A stretch of DNA of 64,000 bases from Arthrobacter sp. StoSoilB20 (GCF_019977295.1 NZ_AP024651.1:3410001-3474000), one strand, 5' to 3'. Counted from the first letter of the stretch, positions 32,512-43,167 are shown. The notes: a model not told the origin generated them from the letters alone. A program made the numbers and translations.

Positions 32512-34032
32512 TTAAGAGTTCAGGTCAGCCTTGGCGGTTGTGGCCGCTGGTTCGGACTCGCCTCCCCAGCCCTGCACGGTCTTCGGTTTGCCAAAGAACA
32601 GTGCAACCACGGCGCCGAGCAGCACCGCACAGGCGGGCAGCAGGATGGACTGGCTCATCGCCGTCGAGAATCCTGCATGAAGGGCTTCCGGCAATGCCCC
32701 ACCCATGGACGCCTCGCCCACCGGTGCGCCGGCAGGCGCTGCGGGCAGTTCTGCGGAGAGCCTCGACTGGATCAACGCAGCAATGGCCGCCGAGCCAAGG
32801 ACTGCACCGATTTGGCGGGTGGTGTTGAAAACACCGGAACCTGCACCGGCCTGCCGGGGCTCCAGGTTGCGGGTGGTGGCATTGGACACCGGTCCCCAAA
32901 TGAAGGCGTTGGCAACACCTTGCAGGGCGCTGGGCAGCAGGAACATCCAGATGGGGGTGTCCGGTCCCAGCAGTGAGGCGGTCCAGAACAAGGCGCCGGC
33001 CAGGCACACCAGGCCGAAGGATGCGAAGTACCGGGGGTTGGCGCGGTCAATAAGCTTGCCAACGAACGGCGCCAAGGCACCGGAAATGACTGCCATGGGA
33101 ATCATGAGAAGCGCCGACTGCGTTGGTGTCAGGCCGCGCACCGTCTGATAGTAGAAGATGGTGGGCAACGGGAAGGCGGTCACCGTGAATCCAACCGCCA
33201 TGATGGTGGTGTTGCCCAGTGAGAAGTTCCGGTCCTTGAACAGGCCGAGCGGCAGCAGCGGTTCCCCGCCGCGGCGTTCCAGCCACCACTGCCAGAGAAC
33301 GAAGAGCACCAGCACCACAAGTCCTGTGATGATCAAGCCCCACACAGTGACGAAGCCGGTGACTGTTCCCCACTTGTAGGTTTGGCCCTCCTGGATACCG
33401 AAGACCAGCAGGAACATGCCCACGGCGGACAGGACTACGCCGAGGACATCGAACGAGTGCGTGTGGGTGGTCAGCTTCGGCACGAAACGCGTCACGAGGA
33501 TGAAGGCCACGATCCCGATGGGGACGTTGACGAAGAAGATCCACTCCCAGCCAAGGCTGTCCACCAGCACGCCGCCGAGGATGGGGCCAACCAGCACGGC
33601 CATGCCGGCTGTAGCTCCCCACAGTCCCATGGCGGCACCACGACGGTCCGGGGGGAAGATGCGCGTAATGACGGCCATTGTCTGCGGAGTCATCATTGCC
33701 GCGCCCAGGCCTTGGACAGCCCGTGCCGCGATCAGCATGCCGACATCACCGGAGAGGCCGCACCACAACGATGCCAGCGTGAAGACTACAAGGCCGATCA
33801 GGTACAGGTTCTTGGGACCAAACCGGTCCCCCAGCCTGCCGGTAATGAGAAGGGGTACTGCGTACGCCAGCAAGTAGGCGCTGGTGACCCAAATGACCGC
33901 GTTGATGTCCGTGTTGAGGCCCTCCATGATCCGCGGATTCGCGACCGACACAATGGTGGTGTCGATAAGGATCATGAAGAAGCCCACAACGAGTGACCAC
34001 AGCGCGGGCCATGGCTTAGCTACGTTTTCCAA
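32512..34032 (-). CDS. MFS drug exporter, DHA2 (14-span) type
   Basis: A 506-residue proton-coupled exporter of the EmrB/QacA subfamily. Motif A is seen as GRLGDRFGPKN, motif B/C-like segments as ARAVQGLGAAMMTP and WGATAGMAVLVGPILGG, with 14 likely spans. I start at a TTG at 34032, because AAAGGA lies 5 bases upstream; a more distal TTG at 34074 lacks a ribosome site. It overlaps the PadR gene by 17 bases and is therefore probably controlled by that regulator. Substrate unknown. Confidence 0.92.
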   Translation of the reverse strand: MENVAKPWPALWSLVVGFFMILIDTTIVSVANPRIMEGLNTDINAVIWVTSAYLLAYAVPLLITGRLGDRFGPKNLYLIGLVVFTLASLWCGLSGDVGMLIAARAVQGLGAAMMTPQTMAVITRIFPPDRRGAAMGLWGATAGMAVLVGPILGGVLVDSLGWEWIFFVNVPIGIVAFILVTRFVPKLTTHTHSFDVLGVVLSAVGMFLLVFGIQEGQTYKWGTVTGFVTVWGLIITGLVVLVLFVLWQWWLERRGGEPLLPLGLFKDRNFSLGNTTIMAVGFTVTAFPLPTIFYYQTVRGLTPTQSALLMIPMAVISGALAPFVGKLIDRANPRYFASFGLVCLAGALFWTASLLGPDTPIWMFLLPSALQGVANAFIWGPVSNATTRNLEPRQAGAGSGVFNTTRQIGAVLGSAAIAALIQSRLSAELPAAPAGAPVGEASMGGALPEALHAGFSTAMSQSILLPACAVLLGAVVALFFGKPKTVQGWGGESEPAATTAKADLNS

Positions 34033-34645
34033 GGGATTCCTTTGGCTTGTTTGAAAGTTCCGGTGGAGCGGCAAGGGACTCGTCCCAGGGCAGGTGTCCG
34101 TTGCCCAACTCCTCGAGGAGGCCGCGGATCCACGCGATCTCCGTTTTGCGCATTGCCTGCTGGTAGCTGATATCTATCCAATACTTGCGATCCAGTCCCT
34201 TGGCCGTGACGACGGCCTCCGCACGGAGCAGGAAGTCAAGGTCCGCGGCCAGGGCCACCACCCGTTCCTCCAGGAGTTCCATCACATCGGCGGCAGGCAA
34301 ATGGTGCGCCTCCGCAATGGCGTGCGGGAACAGCGGGTACTCGTTGACAGGGGTGGAAAGCATGGCCCTGAGCCGGTCATCGAGCGCGTCTTTCCCGGCA
34401 TCGGTGATCCGGTACAAGGTCCGCTCGGGCCGGTTTCCTTCACGTTCGGTTCCCGTGGCTTCCACGAGGCCGTTGTCTTCGAGCCGGTCCACTGCGTGGT
34501 ACAGCGTTCCGGGGCGAACCTTGACCAGCCGGTCTTCATGGCGGGCCATCAGCAGTTGGTACATCTCATACGGATGCATGGGTTCCTCGGCCAGAAGGGC
34601 CAGGGATGCGACACCCAGGGGCGTCAGATCGGAAATCCTGGGCAT
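34016..34645 (-). CDS. PadR-family transcriptional regulator
   Basis: 209 residues. The winged-helix PadR domain covers residues 1-85 (MHPYEMYQLL, then VKVRPGTLYHAVDRLEDNGLV) and a helical dimerisation region follows. The ATG at 34645 has AAAGGGG upstream and fits the family start; the frame is open 12 codons further without a ribosome site. It is the first gene of an operon with the MFS exporter. A palindrome 38 bases upstream is a likely auto-operator, the usual PadR/exporter logic. Confidence 0.95.
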   Translation of the reverse strand: MPRISDLTPLGVASLALLAEEPMHPYEMYQLLMARHEDRLVKVRPGTLYHAVDRLEDNGLVEATGTEREGNRPERTLYRITDAGKDALDDRLRAMLSTPVNEYPLFPHAIAEAHHLPAADVMELLEERVVALAADLDFLLRAEAVVTAKGLDRKYWIDISYQQAMRKTEIAWIRGLLEELGNGHLPWDESLAAPPELSNKPKESLGKRS

Positions 34646-34668
34646 GGTGGGCCCCTTTCCGTCGCGTA

Positions 34669-34698
34669 TATTCCACCACAACTATTCCACATGGAATA
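34669..34698. promoter_or_regulatory. candidate PadR operator
   Basis: TATTCCA-CA-TGGAATA at 34683-34698 is a perfect palindrome with a 2-base centre. A further half-site TATTCCA lies at 34669-34675. Both are directly upstream of the padR-type gene. Binding is inferred. Confidence 0.6.
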
Positions 34699-34767
34699 TA
34701 TGGGCACAAGTAAGCCCGGCCGCCAAGCGACCGGGCCTGCTTCCTGGCTGGCGTCAGGGAGGAACCG

Positions 34768-35193
34768 TCAGCCCAGAAGGGCCAGGATCTCGGCCCTGGC
34801 GAACATCGCCGCAGCCTCGCGCGCGGAGGGGGTTCCGGCGTCGGGGTCTGCTCCTGCGTCCAGCAACACCCGGGCCACATCCGTATAACCCTTGAAGACC
34901 GCTCCGGCAAGGGGCGTCTGGCCGCGGTCATTGGCTGCATTGGCGTCGGCGCCGTGGTGGAGGATCACCTGCACGGCTTCGGCGTGCCCATGGTAGGCGG
35001 CCAACATCAGCAGGGAATCACCCGCGGCGTTGGTCAGCGTGGCCGGTGCCCCGGCAGCCAAGTACCCGCGGAGCAATTCGGTATTGCCTTCGCGGGCGGC
35101 ATCGAAAAGGGCGTGGGCGAGTGCCAACGTTTCGTCGTCGGCCACTGCCGGGTTGGTGGGCTCGGAACCTGGGGTCGGGTTCAAGTGGCTCAT
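34768..35193 (-). CDS. ankyrin-repeat protein
   Basis: 141 residues with three to four ankyrin repeats (LFDAAREGNTELLRGYLAAGA, then AGDSLLMLAAYHGHAEAVQVILHHGA, RGQTPLAGAVFKGYTDVARVLLDAGA in outline). Ankyrin repeats bind proteins; the partner is unknown. The ATG at 35193 overlaps the ygfZ stop codon (ATGA) and has a GAAGGGA site, so it is coupled to ygfZ. The frame is open far upstream, opposite to no family similarity, and the longer version is rejected. Confidence 0.88.
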   Translation of the reverse strand: MSHLNPTPGSEPTNPAVADDETLALAHALFDAAREGNTELLRGYLAAGAPATLTNAAGDSLLMLAAYHGHAEAVQVILHHGADANAANDRGQTPLAGAVFKGYTDVARVLLDAGADPDAGTPSAREAAAMFARAEILALLG

Positions 35194-36275
35194 CGGTGGG
35201 GTCCCTTCAGGAATCCGGTCTGGCGCCCGACAACCTGGCCGGCGTCGGGGGCGACGATCACTTCCTGGGCAGCGACATACGGCTCTTCGCCATCCATCAC
35301 CGTCAGGGTTTCCTCCGCCGAAACGGACCGCTTCACCACGGCCAAGGCCACGGGTCCCATTTCGAAGTGCTGCGCCACAGAAGTCAGAGTACCCACCTTC
35401 CGTTCCCCGGCAAATACGACACTGCCCACTGCGGGAAGGGTGTGCTGTGAACCGTCCAGCTGCAGGAAAACAAGCCGACGCGGCGGGTGCCCCAGGTTGT
35501 GCACCCGCGCAACCGTCTCCTGGCCCTTGTAGCAACCCTTGTTCAGGTGGACGGAGGTCCGCAGCAGATCCAGTTCATGGGGAATGGTTTTCTCGTCGGT
35601 CTCTGCACCCAGGCGGGGACGCCAGGCAGCGATCCGCAGCGCATCAGCCGCCAAGGCACCTGCCAGGGGAAGGCCCTCGACGGCGCTCTCCAGTTCCGCG
35701 GCCGGGACAAGGTATTCGAACCAGGGACGCTCAAGTCCCGGGTGCGACTCCTCCGGAACGATGCTGTACGCATAACCACCCGGGCTGACACGCGGCCACG
35801 GGTCCTCCCACACCAGGCGCTGGGAGAACTGCTCCACCGGCTTGGTGGAACCCACCACTGCCCACTGCTCCGAGACGTCTTCGATCTCGACGCGGAGCAT
35901 GAACTTCATCTTGTTGAGCCACTCAGCCAAGGGCGCCGCTTCCGCGGTTTCCACGATCAGCCAGGTGGTCCCGTCGTCGTCAATGACCCGGGCGTCAAAC
36001 TCGATGCGGCCCTGGACACTGAGCAGCAGCAGTTCGCTGGCGACACCGGGCTGAAGGTTGGTGAGCTGCTGCGAGGACAGCGTGTTAAGCCAGCTCAGCC
36101 TGTCGGGTCCGGACACGGTCACCACACCGCGGTGCGAGAGGTCGACGACGGCGGTTCCGGCCGCCAGTGCGCGCTGCTCACGCAGCGGCTCCCCGTAGTG
36201 GGCAGCGACGCCGGCATCCAGGCCGGTGTCCTCGACGGCGCCAGGGCGCGACAAGAGAGGGCTCGAGTAAGTCAT
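35190..36275 (-). CDS. ygfZ: folate-binding Fe-S maintenance protein YgfZ
   Basis: A GcvT-like tetrahydrofolate-binding protein that supports Fe-S cluster enzymes. The 361 residues include the family signature KGCYKGQE at 246-253 with the conserved C248. The ATG at 36275 is chosen because it fits the family start; AAGGA lies about 11 bases upstream. It overlaps the ankyrin gene by 4 bases and follows a flavodoxin-like gene by 55 bases. Confidence 0.93.
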   Translation of the reverse strand: MTYSSPLLSRPGAVEDTGLDAGVAAHYGEPLREQRALAAGTAVVDLSHRGVVTVSGPDRLSWLNTLSSQQLTNLQPGVASELLLLSVQGRIEFDARVIDDDGTTWLIVETAEAAPLAEWLNKMKFMLRVEIEDVSEQWAVVGSTKPVEQFSQRLVWEDPWPRVSPGGYAYSIVPEESHPGLERPWFEYLVPAAELESAVEGLPLAGALAADALRIAAWRPRLGAETDEKTIPHELDLLRTSVHLNKGCYKGQETVARVHNLGHPPRRLVFLQLDGSQHTLPAVGSVVFAGERKVGTLTSVAQHFEMGPVALAVVKRSVSAEETLTVMDGEEPYVAAQEVIVAPDAGQVVGRQTGFLKGPHR

Positions 36276-36297
36276 ATGTAGTAGAAGTCCTTGCAGT

Positions 36298-36345
36298 TCA
36301 GCGGTATTCCGGGTGCGGCAATATTTCCGGTCAGCGGTATTCCGG
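36298..36345. repeat. 15-bp direct repeat carrying a stop codon
   Basis: TCAGCGGTATTCCGG occurs at 36298-36312 and 36331-36345, 33 bases apart. The second copy ends the flavodoxin-like gene (PEYR-stop on the minus strand). The first copy lies in the same frame downstream and would encode the same four residues and a second stop. Confidence 0.9.
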
Positions 36346-37053
36346 ATTTTCGAAGTCGAACCGGGTACCGGCTTTCCATTCCGCGGGCAGGTTGCCGTAG
36401 GCAGGAATACCCCCGGCATCCTTGAGGATTTTGGCCATGTGGAGCAGGTTCCACGTCATGAATGTGGTGTTCCTGTTGGTAAAGTCACTCTCCGGGCCAC
36501 CTGATCCCTCATCCAGGTAGCTGGGACCCGGCCCCACAGGCCCGATCCACCCGGCGTCGGCCTGGGGTGGGATGGTGAAGCCGATGTGCTGCAGGCTGTA
36601 CAACACGTTCATGGAACAGTGCTTGATGCCGTCCTCGTTGCCCGTGATGAGGCAGCCGCCCACCTTCGGGTAGAACGCCCATTGGCCGTTGCTGTTCAGC
36701 TCGCCGGAATGGGCATAAAGCCTCTCGATGAGCTTCTTGGTTTGGGAGGAGTTGTCCCCCAACCAGATAGGCCCGGCCACCACCACGATGTCGGCGTCCC
36801 GGACCTCAGGGTAGATCTCCGGCCACTCGTCCGTTTTCCAACCGTGCTCGCGCATGTCCGGATAGACACCACTGGCGATGTCATGGTCCACGGTGCGGAA
36901 AAGCTTGGTGGTGACACCTTGCTTCTCCATGATGTCCCGGCTGATCCTGATGAGCCCATCAGTGTTGCTGGTTTGCGGCGAAGGTTTCAGGGTGCCGTTG
37001 AAGAAGACAGCTTTGAGGCCGCCATATCCCTCAGGCCTGACGTGGTTGTTCAC
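36331..37053 (-). CDS. flavodoxin-like NAD(P)H-dependent oxidoreductase
   Basis: 240 residues with a flavodoxin fold: FFNGTLKPSPQTSNT near the start is the FMN phosphate loop (NADPH-dependent FMN reductase-like), and ADIVVVAGPIWLGDNSSQTKK is the second flavin-binding segment. The start is GTG at 37053 with AAGGAG 6 bases upstream. Likely an FMN-containing quinone or flavin reductase; the substrate is unknown. It lies in a minus-strand run with nitrobindin-like and ygfZ genes, all plausibly redox or haem related. Confidence 0.87.
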   Translation of the reverse strand: MNNHVRPEGYGGLKAVFFNGTLKPSPQTSNTDGLIRISRDIMEKQGVTTKLFRTVDHDIASGVYPDMREHGWKTDEWPEIYPEVRDADIVVVAGPIWLGDNSSQTKKLIERLYAHSGELNSNGQWAFYPKVGGCLITGNEDGIKHCSMNVLYSLQHIGFTIPPQADAGWIGPVGPGPSYLDEGSGGPESDFTNRNTTFMTWNLLHMAKILKDAGGIPAYGNLPAEWKAGTRFDFENPEYR

Positions 37054-37116
37054 TGTCTGCTCCTTCTGCCGTGCGACTGCTGGAACTTGAGGTGATGCTC
37101 CTGGGGTCAGGAAGTG

Positions 37117-37716
37117 TCAGGAAACCTTGTTCAGGAACGCCGAGGCATGCGCTTCGAGGGCTTTGCCGCTTGCGGCAACATCCCAGCGCCACAAAAGGTT
37201 CCCATCAACCAGGCCGAAGATCCGGGTAGCTGCCGTGTACTCCTTGGAGTGGCTTCCCCGCATCACCATGTCGGTGCTGAGCTGTATTTGGGGCCCCTTG
37301 ATCTGGCCGTAGTAGAGCTCGGTAATTCCACCGGGATGCGAAATCGACACCGAGATATCGAAGCCACCGTCTTTGTTGCGGCGTTCTTCGACTTCGTCGG
37401 CTGTCTTGAGCACCGGAACGATGTCCGCCGGGATAAGTCCGGGACCGCCGTCGCCCTCTTCGAGCTTCCGCTCCAGGGCCCAGAAGCCTGTTTCAACGGT
37501 CAACGGCCGCAGCTTTTCACCGGCGTCATCACTGAGCCAGGTCTCGGCCCGGTACTGCAAGTACGGGAGCCCGTTATGGGTGAAGGAGACGTGCTGGACG
37601 AAATGCTCGGAATCCTCGTCGCCGCTGCCGAGCCGGCCGCGGCCTTCCCACTCACCAATGAGCCAGGAAAGGGGGACGAGTTCGGGCGTCAGGTCGGTAG
37701 GGATCTCAATAGGCAC
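37117..37716 (-). CDS. nitrobindin-like haem-binding beta-barrel protein
   Basis: 199 residues of the nitrobindin (DUF1794, THAP4-like) family. The N-terminal LSWLIGEWEGRG (residues 16-27) is the family G-x-W-x-G-x-G signature. H190 near the C-terminus (LEAHASAFL) is the expected haem ligand. Family members bind ferric haem and isomerise peroxynitrite; that activity is inferred. The start is GTG at 37716. Confidence 0.88.
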   Translation of the reverse strand: MPIEIPTDLTPELVPLSWLIGEWEGRGRLGSGDEDSEHFVQHVSFTHNGLPYLQYRAETWLSDDAGEKLRPLTVETGFWALERKLEEGDGGPGLIPADIVPVLKTADEVEERRNKDGGFDISVSISHPGGITELYYGQIKGPQIQLSTDMVMRGSHSKEYTAATRIFGLVDGNLLWRWDVAASGKALEAHASAFLNKVS

Positions 37717-37752
37717 AACGACTACCTCTGTTGGAGAGCAGGATCAGAGAAT

Positions 37753-37866
37753 TTACTTCTGGCCCTTGAAAAGGCGGTATACGACAAAGCCCGCAAACCA
37801 TGCCATGGCAACGCTGGCCAGGCCGAGGAGAACGAGGAAGAAGATTTCAAATGCGAGTACAGACAT
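37753..37866 (-). CDS. 37-residue single-span membrane peptide
   Basis: A small open frame from ATG at 37866 to TAA at 37753 with AGGA about 8 bases upstream. It starts MSVLAFEIFFLVLLGL and is almost wholly hydrophobic (residues 3-30), ending in a basic tail (YRLFKGQK). It sits alone in the gap between the nitrobindin-like gene and a membrane-protein gene, all on the same strand. Length, ribosome site and typical positive-inside tail support a real gene; function unknown. Confidence 0.72.
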   Translation of the reverse strand: MSVLAFEIFFLVLLGLASVAMAWFAGFVVYRLFKGQK

Positions 37867-37882
37867 GATGCCATCCTAACCG

Positions 37883-38617
37883 TTAGTAGATGAGTAGTTT
37901 GTCTATGAAGTACACCAAGGCCCCCACAGCCCAGACAGGCGCAACACCCATTCCCACTGCCGCCCGGATGTTCAGGCGTCCGCGCCGAAGGGTGGTCATC
38001 CGGCGGAAGCAGACAAGGACGGAGCCAACCACTACGCCCACCAACGCCGCAGGAAGTACTGCGATATCAGAGAATACAAGACCGGCCAGGGGACCCATGA
38101 GTCCGGCCATGACCACACCCAGCGGAGCCACGATGCGGTCGGGCCACCGGATGATTCCCACCAACAGGGCGACCGCTGCGCTCAGGCCGGCCACCACCAC
38201 CATTTCCTTGACTCCGTTGAACCGTGCCCCGGCAATCCACCCTGCACCAAGGCAGTTCAGGAGCACACCGGCGCAGCATCCCAGGGTTGATTCCAGCCGC
38301 TGCGCTTGCCCTGTGCCGCGGACGAGCTGGACCACGAAGACCGCCATCACCCCCAAGGCAATGAAGGCCGGCGTTCCTTCCAGGAATCCGGGAGCCGGCA
38401 GGTAGGCGGCGGACACGGCAGATCCCGCACCAGCCAACCCGATCACTGACGCCAGGGTTTTCTTTGCGGGAACGCCAAGGAAATGCGGCCAGCCGATACC
38501 CACGGCCGCCGATGCGGCAACGCCGACACCCACCATGGCCTCCCGGGAAACGAAGGTGCTGGCCACGATGGCGGTAAGCGCCACGAGTCCGAATACCCCG
38601 ATGCTCCAAGACTTCAC
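37883..38617 (-). CDS. multi-pass membrane protein of unknown function
   Basis: 244 residues with about seven to eight hydrophobic segments separated by very short loops, starting from GTG at 38617. I see no catalytic motif. Actinobacterial proteins of this layout are annotated only as permease-like or hypothetical. It is the first gene of the minus-strand run and faces glnR across 260 bases. Confidence 0.85.
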   Translation of the reverse strand: MKSWSIGVFGLVALTAIVASTFVSREAMVGVGVAASAAVGIGWPHFLGVPAKKTLASVIGLAGAGSAVSAAYLPAPGFLEGTPAFIALGVMAVFVVQLVRGTGQAQRLESTLGCCAGVLLNCLGAGWIAGARFNGVKEMVVVAGLSAAVALLVGIIRWPDRIVAPLGVVMAGLMGPLAGLVFSDIAVLPAALVGVVVGSVLVCFRRMTTLRRGRLNIRAAVGMGVAPVWAVGALVYFIDKLLIY

Positions 38618-38741
38618 TGTGTGCCGACCTCAATCCGATGCGCCTTACGACCTCTCGACAATCCTGCCTTAACCCGGCCCAATATGTCGTAATTCCGGTG
38701 CACGCCCGTCACGAATCCATGTGTCGCAGGGCACTGATGGG

Positions 38742-38747
38742 TATACT
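38742..38747 (+). promoter_or_regulatory. candidate -10 of glnR
   Basis: TATACT preceded by GGG, 130 bases before the glnR start. No good -35 is visible. The leader is otherwise unremarkable. Confidence 0.4.
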
Positions 38748-38877
38748 CAGACTTCAACGGCGCACTGTATTGGCCTTGATCCCGTTACAACGGGCAGAGG
38801 CTGCCAATGCGCTGTGACCGGCCGGGAATTACCGGTTTCGACGCCCGATGATGCGCGTACAGCCCATTGGAGGAACT

Positions 38878-39576
38878 ATGTCGCACATCCTGCTCCTGAC
38901 GAACAGCACCGGCTCATCGGTGGACATTTTGCCTGCCTTGGAGTTGCTGAACCACCGCGTACACATCCTCCCGGCAGAACCCACCGCCCTGCTTGAAACC
39001 GATCCCACGGACATCGTTTTCCTGGACGCCCGCAAGGATCTGGTCGGCGCCCGATCGCTGACCCAACTGCTCAAGGCAACCGGACTCAGCGCCCCCCTTA
39101 TGCTCATCCTCACCGAAGGCGGCATGGCTGCCGTCTCCAATGCATGGGCAGTGGATGACATCGTGCTCGATTCCGCCGGCCCCGCCGAGGTTGAAGCGCG
39201 TATCCGCCTTGCCATGGCCCGGGCGGTTCCCGGTGAAGAGGAAACCCAAACGGAGATCCGTGCGGCCGGCGTCGTTATTGACGAAGCGAGCTATACCGCC
39301 CGCGTCAGCGGCCAGCCCCTGAACCTGACCTTCAAGGAATTCGAACTCCTGAAGTACCTGGCACAGCACCCGGGCCGCGTGTTCACGCGCCAGCAGCTGT
39401 TGACCGAAGTCTGGGGCTATGACTACTACGGCGGCACCCGGACCGTGGACGTCCATATCCGGAGGCTTCGCGCCAAGCTGGGTGTGGATCACGAGAACCT
39501 CATCAGCACGGTCCGCAACGTGGGCTACCGGCTCACGCTGGTGCGACTGCCCGATGACGAGCTGTCCGAAGCCTGA
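38878..39576 (+). CDS. glnR: nitrogen-response regulator GlnR (orphan OmpR type)
   Basis: 232 residues, very similar to actinomycete GlnR, the global regulator of glnA, amtB and related genes. The receiver domain (1-115) lacks the full acidic pocket of a phosphorylated receiver but keeps D50 (DIVFLD), as in studied GlnR proteins that work as unphosphorylated dimers. The winged helix (about 135-225) has [20 protein letters not shown] and [14 protein letters not shown]. The ATG at 38878 follows GGAGG by four bases. No kinase gene is adjacent, as expected for an orphan. It ends at an 18-bp terminator. Confidence 0.93.
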   Translation: MSHILLLTNSTGSSVDILPALELLNHRVHILPAEPTALLETDPTDIVFLDARKDLVGARSLTQLLKATGLSAPLMLILTEGGMAAVSNAWAVDDIVLDSAGPAEVEARIRLAMARAVPGEEETQTEIRAAGVVIDEASYTARVSGQPLNLTFKEFELLKYLAQHPGRVFTRQQLLTEVWGYDYYGGTRTVDVHIRRLRAKLGVDHENLISTVRNVGYRLTLVRLPDDELSEA

Positions 39577-39616
39577 CCGCAGGCTCCCGGAAGCCACGGG
39601 AAACCGCAGCATAATA

Positions 39617-39656
39617 CGAAAGAGGCCGGAATCCCTGCGGATTCCGGCCTCTTTCG
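39617..39656 (+). terminator. glnR terminator
   Basis: A perfect 18-bp stem (39617-39634 with 39639-39656), 4-nt loop and T-rich end. Confidence 0.93.
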
Positions 39657-39664
39657 TTTCAAAG

Positions 39665-39689
39665 TGGAGGACATACGGGTCGAACGTAT
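39665..39689 (-). other. tRNA-like 3' fragment
   Basis: On the minus strand ATACG-TTCGACC-CGTAT forms a T-arm that meets the GTTCGANNC consensus and is followed by GTCCTCC-A, like an acceptor 3' half and discriminator. No matching 5' acceptor half or anticodon arm is found upstream, so it cannot be a working tRNA. It may be a relic, an old attachment site or chance. Confidence 0.3.
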
Positions 39690-39821
39690 CGAGGCCACCC
39701 CACTGGTGGATCCCCCCTGCACTGACTGGTTGACTTCATAAGAAGCCGCAAAGCCGAGCGAGATAACGAGACTACCGCCGTTCCCCCCGGACTTCAAATC
39801 ACAGGGCTTGCCTTGGACGTA

Positions 39822-39827
39822 TAGCCT
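39822..39827 (+). promoter_or_regulatory. leaderless-type -10 box of mshD
   Basis: TAGCCT, then 6 bases, then the mshD ATG; no ribosome site. Confidence 0.5.
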
Positions 39828-39833
39828 TGCATC

Positions 39834-40805
39834 ATGAGTCACGCGCACCCGGAAAACTGGCCCGTCCTGATCATCGCCGGCGCCTTGGACCCCCATCTCC
39901 TCAAGGACGTCAAGACCCTCGCCGCAGCCGCAGAGGAGTCAGATGGCAACCCGCCCTTCTCTGAGCAGACCCTGGTCATGCTGCGCGGCGCAGATTCCGG
40001 GGACCACTCCGTCTTGACCCTGGCACTGTACGCCCCCGACGAGGACTCCGATCCTGCCACCGGCGACGATCTGGCGGGTGTCGCCGTCGTCGTTGAAGCG
40101 CCTGACTCCAGCGGTGTCCTGGAACTGGCTGTCCACCCGAGCTACCGCAACCAGGGCGTGGCGGGAAGGCTGCTGGGCGGGTTGCAGGGCAAGCGGAGCC
40201 TGGAGGGACTCAGTGCGTGGTCCCACGGGAACCATGAGGCCGCTGCCGAACTCGCCGCCCGATTCGGCTACCAGGCCGTGCGGGAGCTGTGGAAGATGCG
40301 GCTCATGTCCTCCGCTTCGGTACTGCCCGATGCCGGCCTACCGGAGGGCGTGTCGCTGCGCGCCTTCGTGCCGGGCCAGGACGAGCAGGCATGGCTGGCA
40401 GCGAACCGTGCCGCGTTCGCCCACCACCCCGAGCAGGGTTCGATGACTTTGGCGGACCTCGAAGCCCGGAAGGCCGAAGATTGGTTCGATCCCGAAGGGT
40501 TCCTGTTGGCCGTCAATGCCGGCGGCGAGCTCCTGGGCTTCCACTGGACCAAGGTCCATCCCCGGCAGGGACCGCACCCGGCCATCGGCGAAGTGTACGT
40601 AGTGGGAGTTACTCCCGAAGCCCAAGGACTGGGACTGGGCAAGGCCCTGACGGTGGCCGGAATCAAGCATCTCCAGGACAAAGGCCTGCACGCCGTCATG
40701 CTGTACGTGGACGCCGACAACCAGGCTGCGGTAGCCCTATATCAGAAACTCGGCTTCGTCCGCTGGGATACCGATGTGATGTATGGACCTTTAACCAAAA
40801 ATTAA
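39834..40805 (+). CDS. mshD: mycothiol synthase
   Basis: Acetylates Cys-GlcN-Ins to mycothiol, the main actinobacterial thiol. The 323 residues form two GNAT domains. The C-terminal one has the typical GFHWTKVHP, GEVYVVGVTPEAQGLGLG and LYVDADNQAAVALYQKLGF segments. The N-terminal one has HPSYRNQGVAGRLL. A TAGCCT box exactly 6 bases before the ATG and lack of a ribosome site suggest a leaderless mRNA. The position next to ppk1 and glnR fits actinobacterial synteny. Confidence 0.95.
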   Translation: MSHAHPENWPVLIIAGALDPHLLKDVKTLAAAAEESDGNPPFSEQTLVMLRGADSGDHSVLTLALYAPDEDSDPATGDDLAGVAVVVEAPDSSGVLELAVHPSYRNQGVAGRLLGGLQGKRSLEGLSAWSHGNHEAAAELAARFGYQAVRELWKMRLMSSASVLPDAGLPEGVSLRAFVPGQDEQAWLAANRAAFAHHPEQGSMTLADLEARKAEDWFDPEGFLLAVNAGGELLGFHWTKVHPRQGPHPAIGEVYVVGVTPEAQGLGLGKALTVAGIKHLQDKGLHAVMLYVDADNQAAVALYQKLGFVRWDTDVMYGPLTKN

Positions 40806-40807
40806 CC
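40791..40807 (+). promoter_or_regulatory. candidate Pho box upstream of ppk1
   Basis: TTAACC-AAAAA-TTAACC is a direct repeat with an 11-base period overlapping the end of mshD. Actinobacterial PhoP/RegX3 boxes are 11-base-period direct repeats of GTTCACC-like units, so this resembles one with C-to-A changes. A TATGAT -10 candidate follows at 40842-40847. Confidence 0.45.
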
Positions 40808-40908
40808 AGGGGTGATTGCCGGACGGAAAGCCGGTGACATCTATGATTCGGGCAGCCCAATTGCTTGTAATGTGGGAGGAAACCCCGTCCTGAGCTTAGG
40901 AGAACCCC

Positions 40909-43158
<2,250 letters not shown>

Positions 43159-43167
43159 AGGAAGCAC

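Noticed and set aside
34768..35535. 255-residue version of the ankyrin protein
   Set aside because: The first 114 residues lie within ygfZ on the same strand in another frame, are Arg/Gly-rich and lack similarity; the ATG at 35193 has a ribosome site.
39665..39689. A functional tRNA gene
   Set aside because: Only a T-arm and acceptor 3' half are present; no D-arm, anticodon arm or 5' acceptor strand can be formed.
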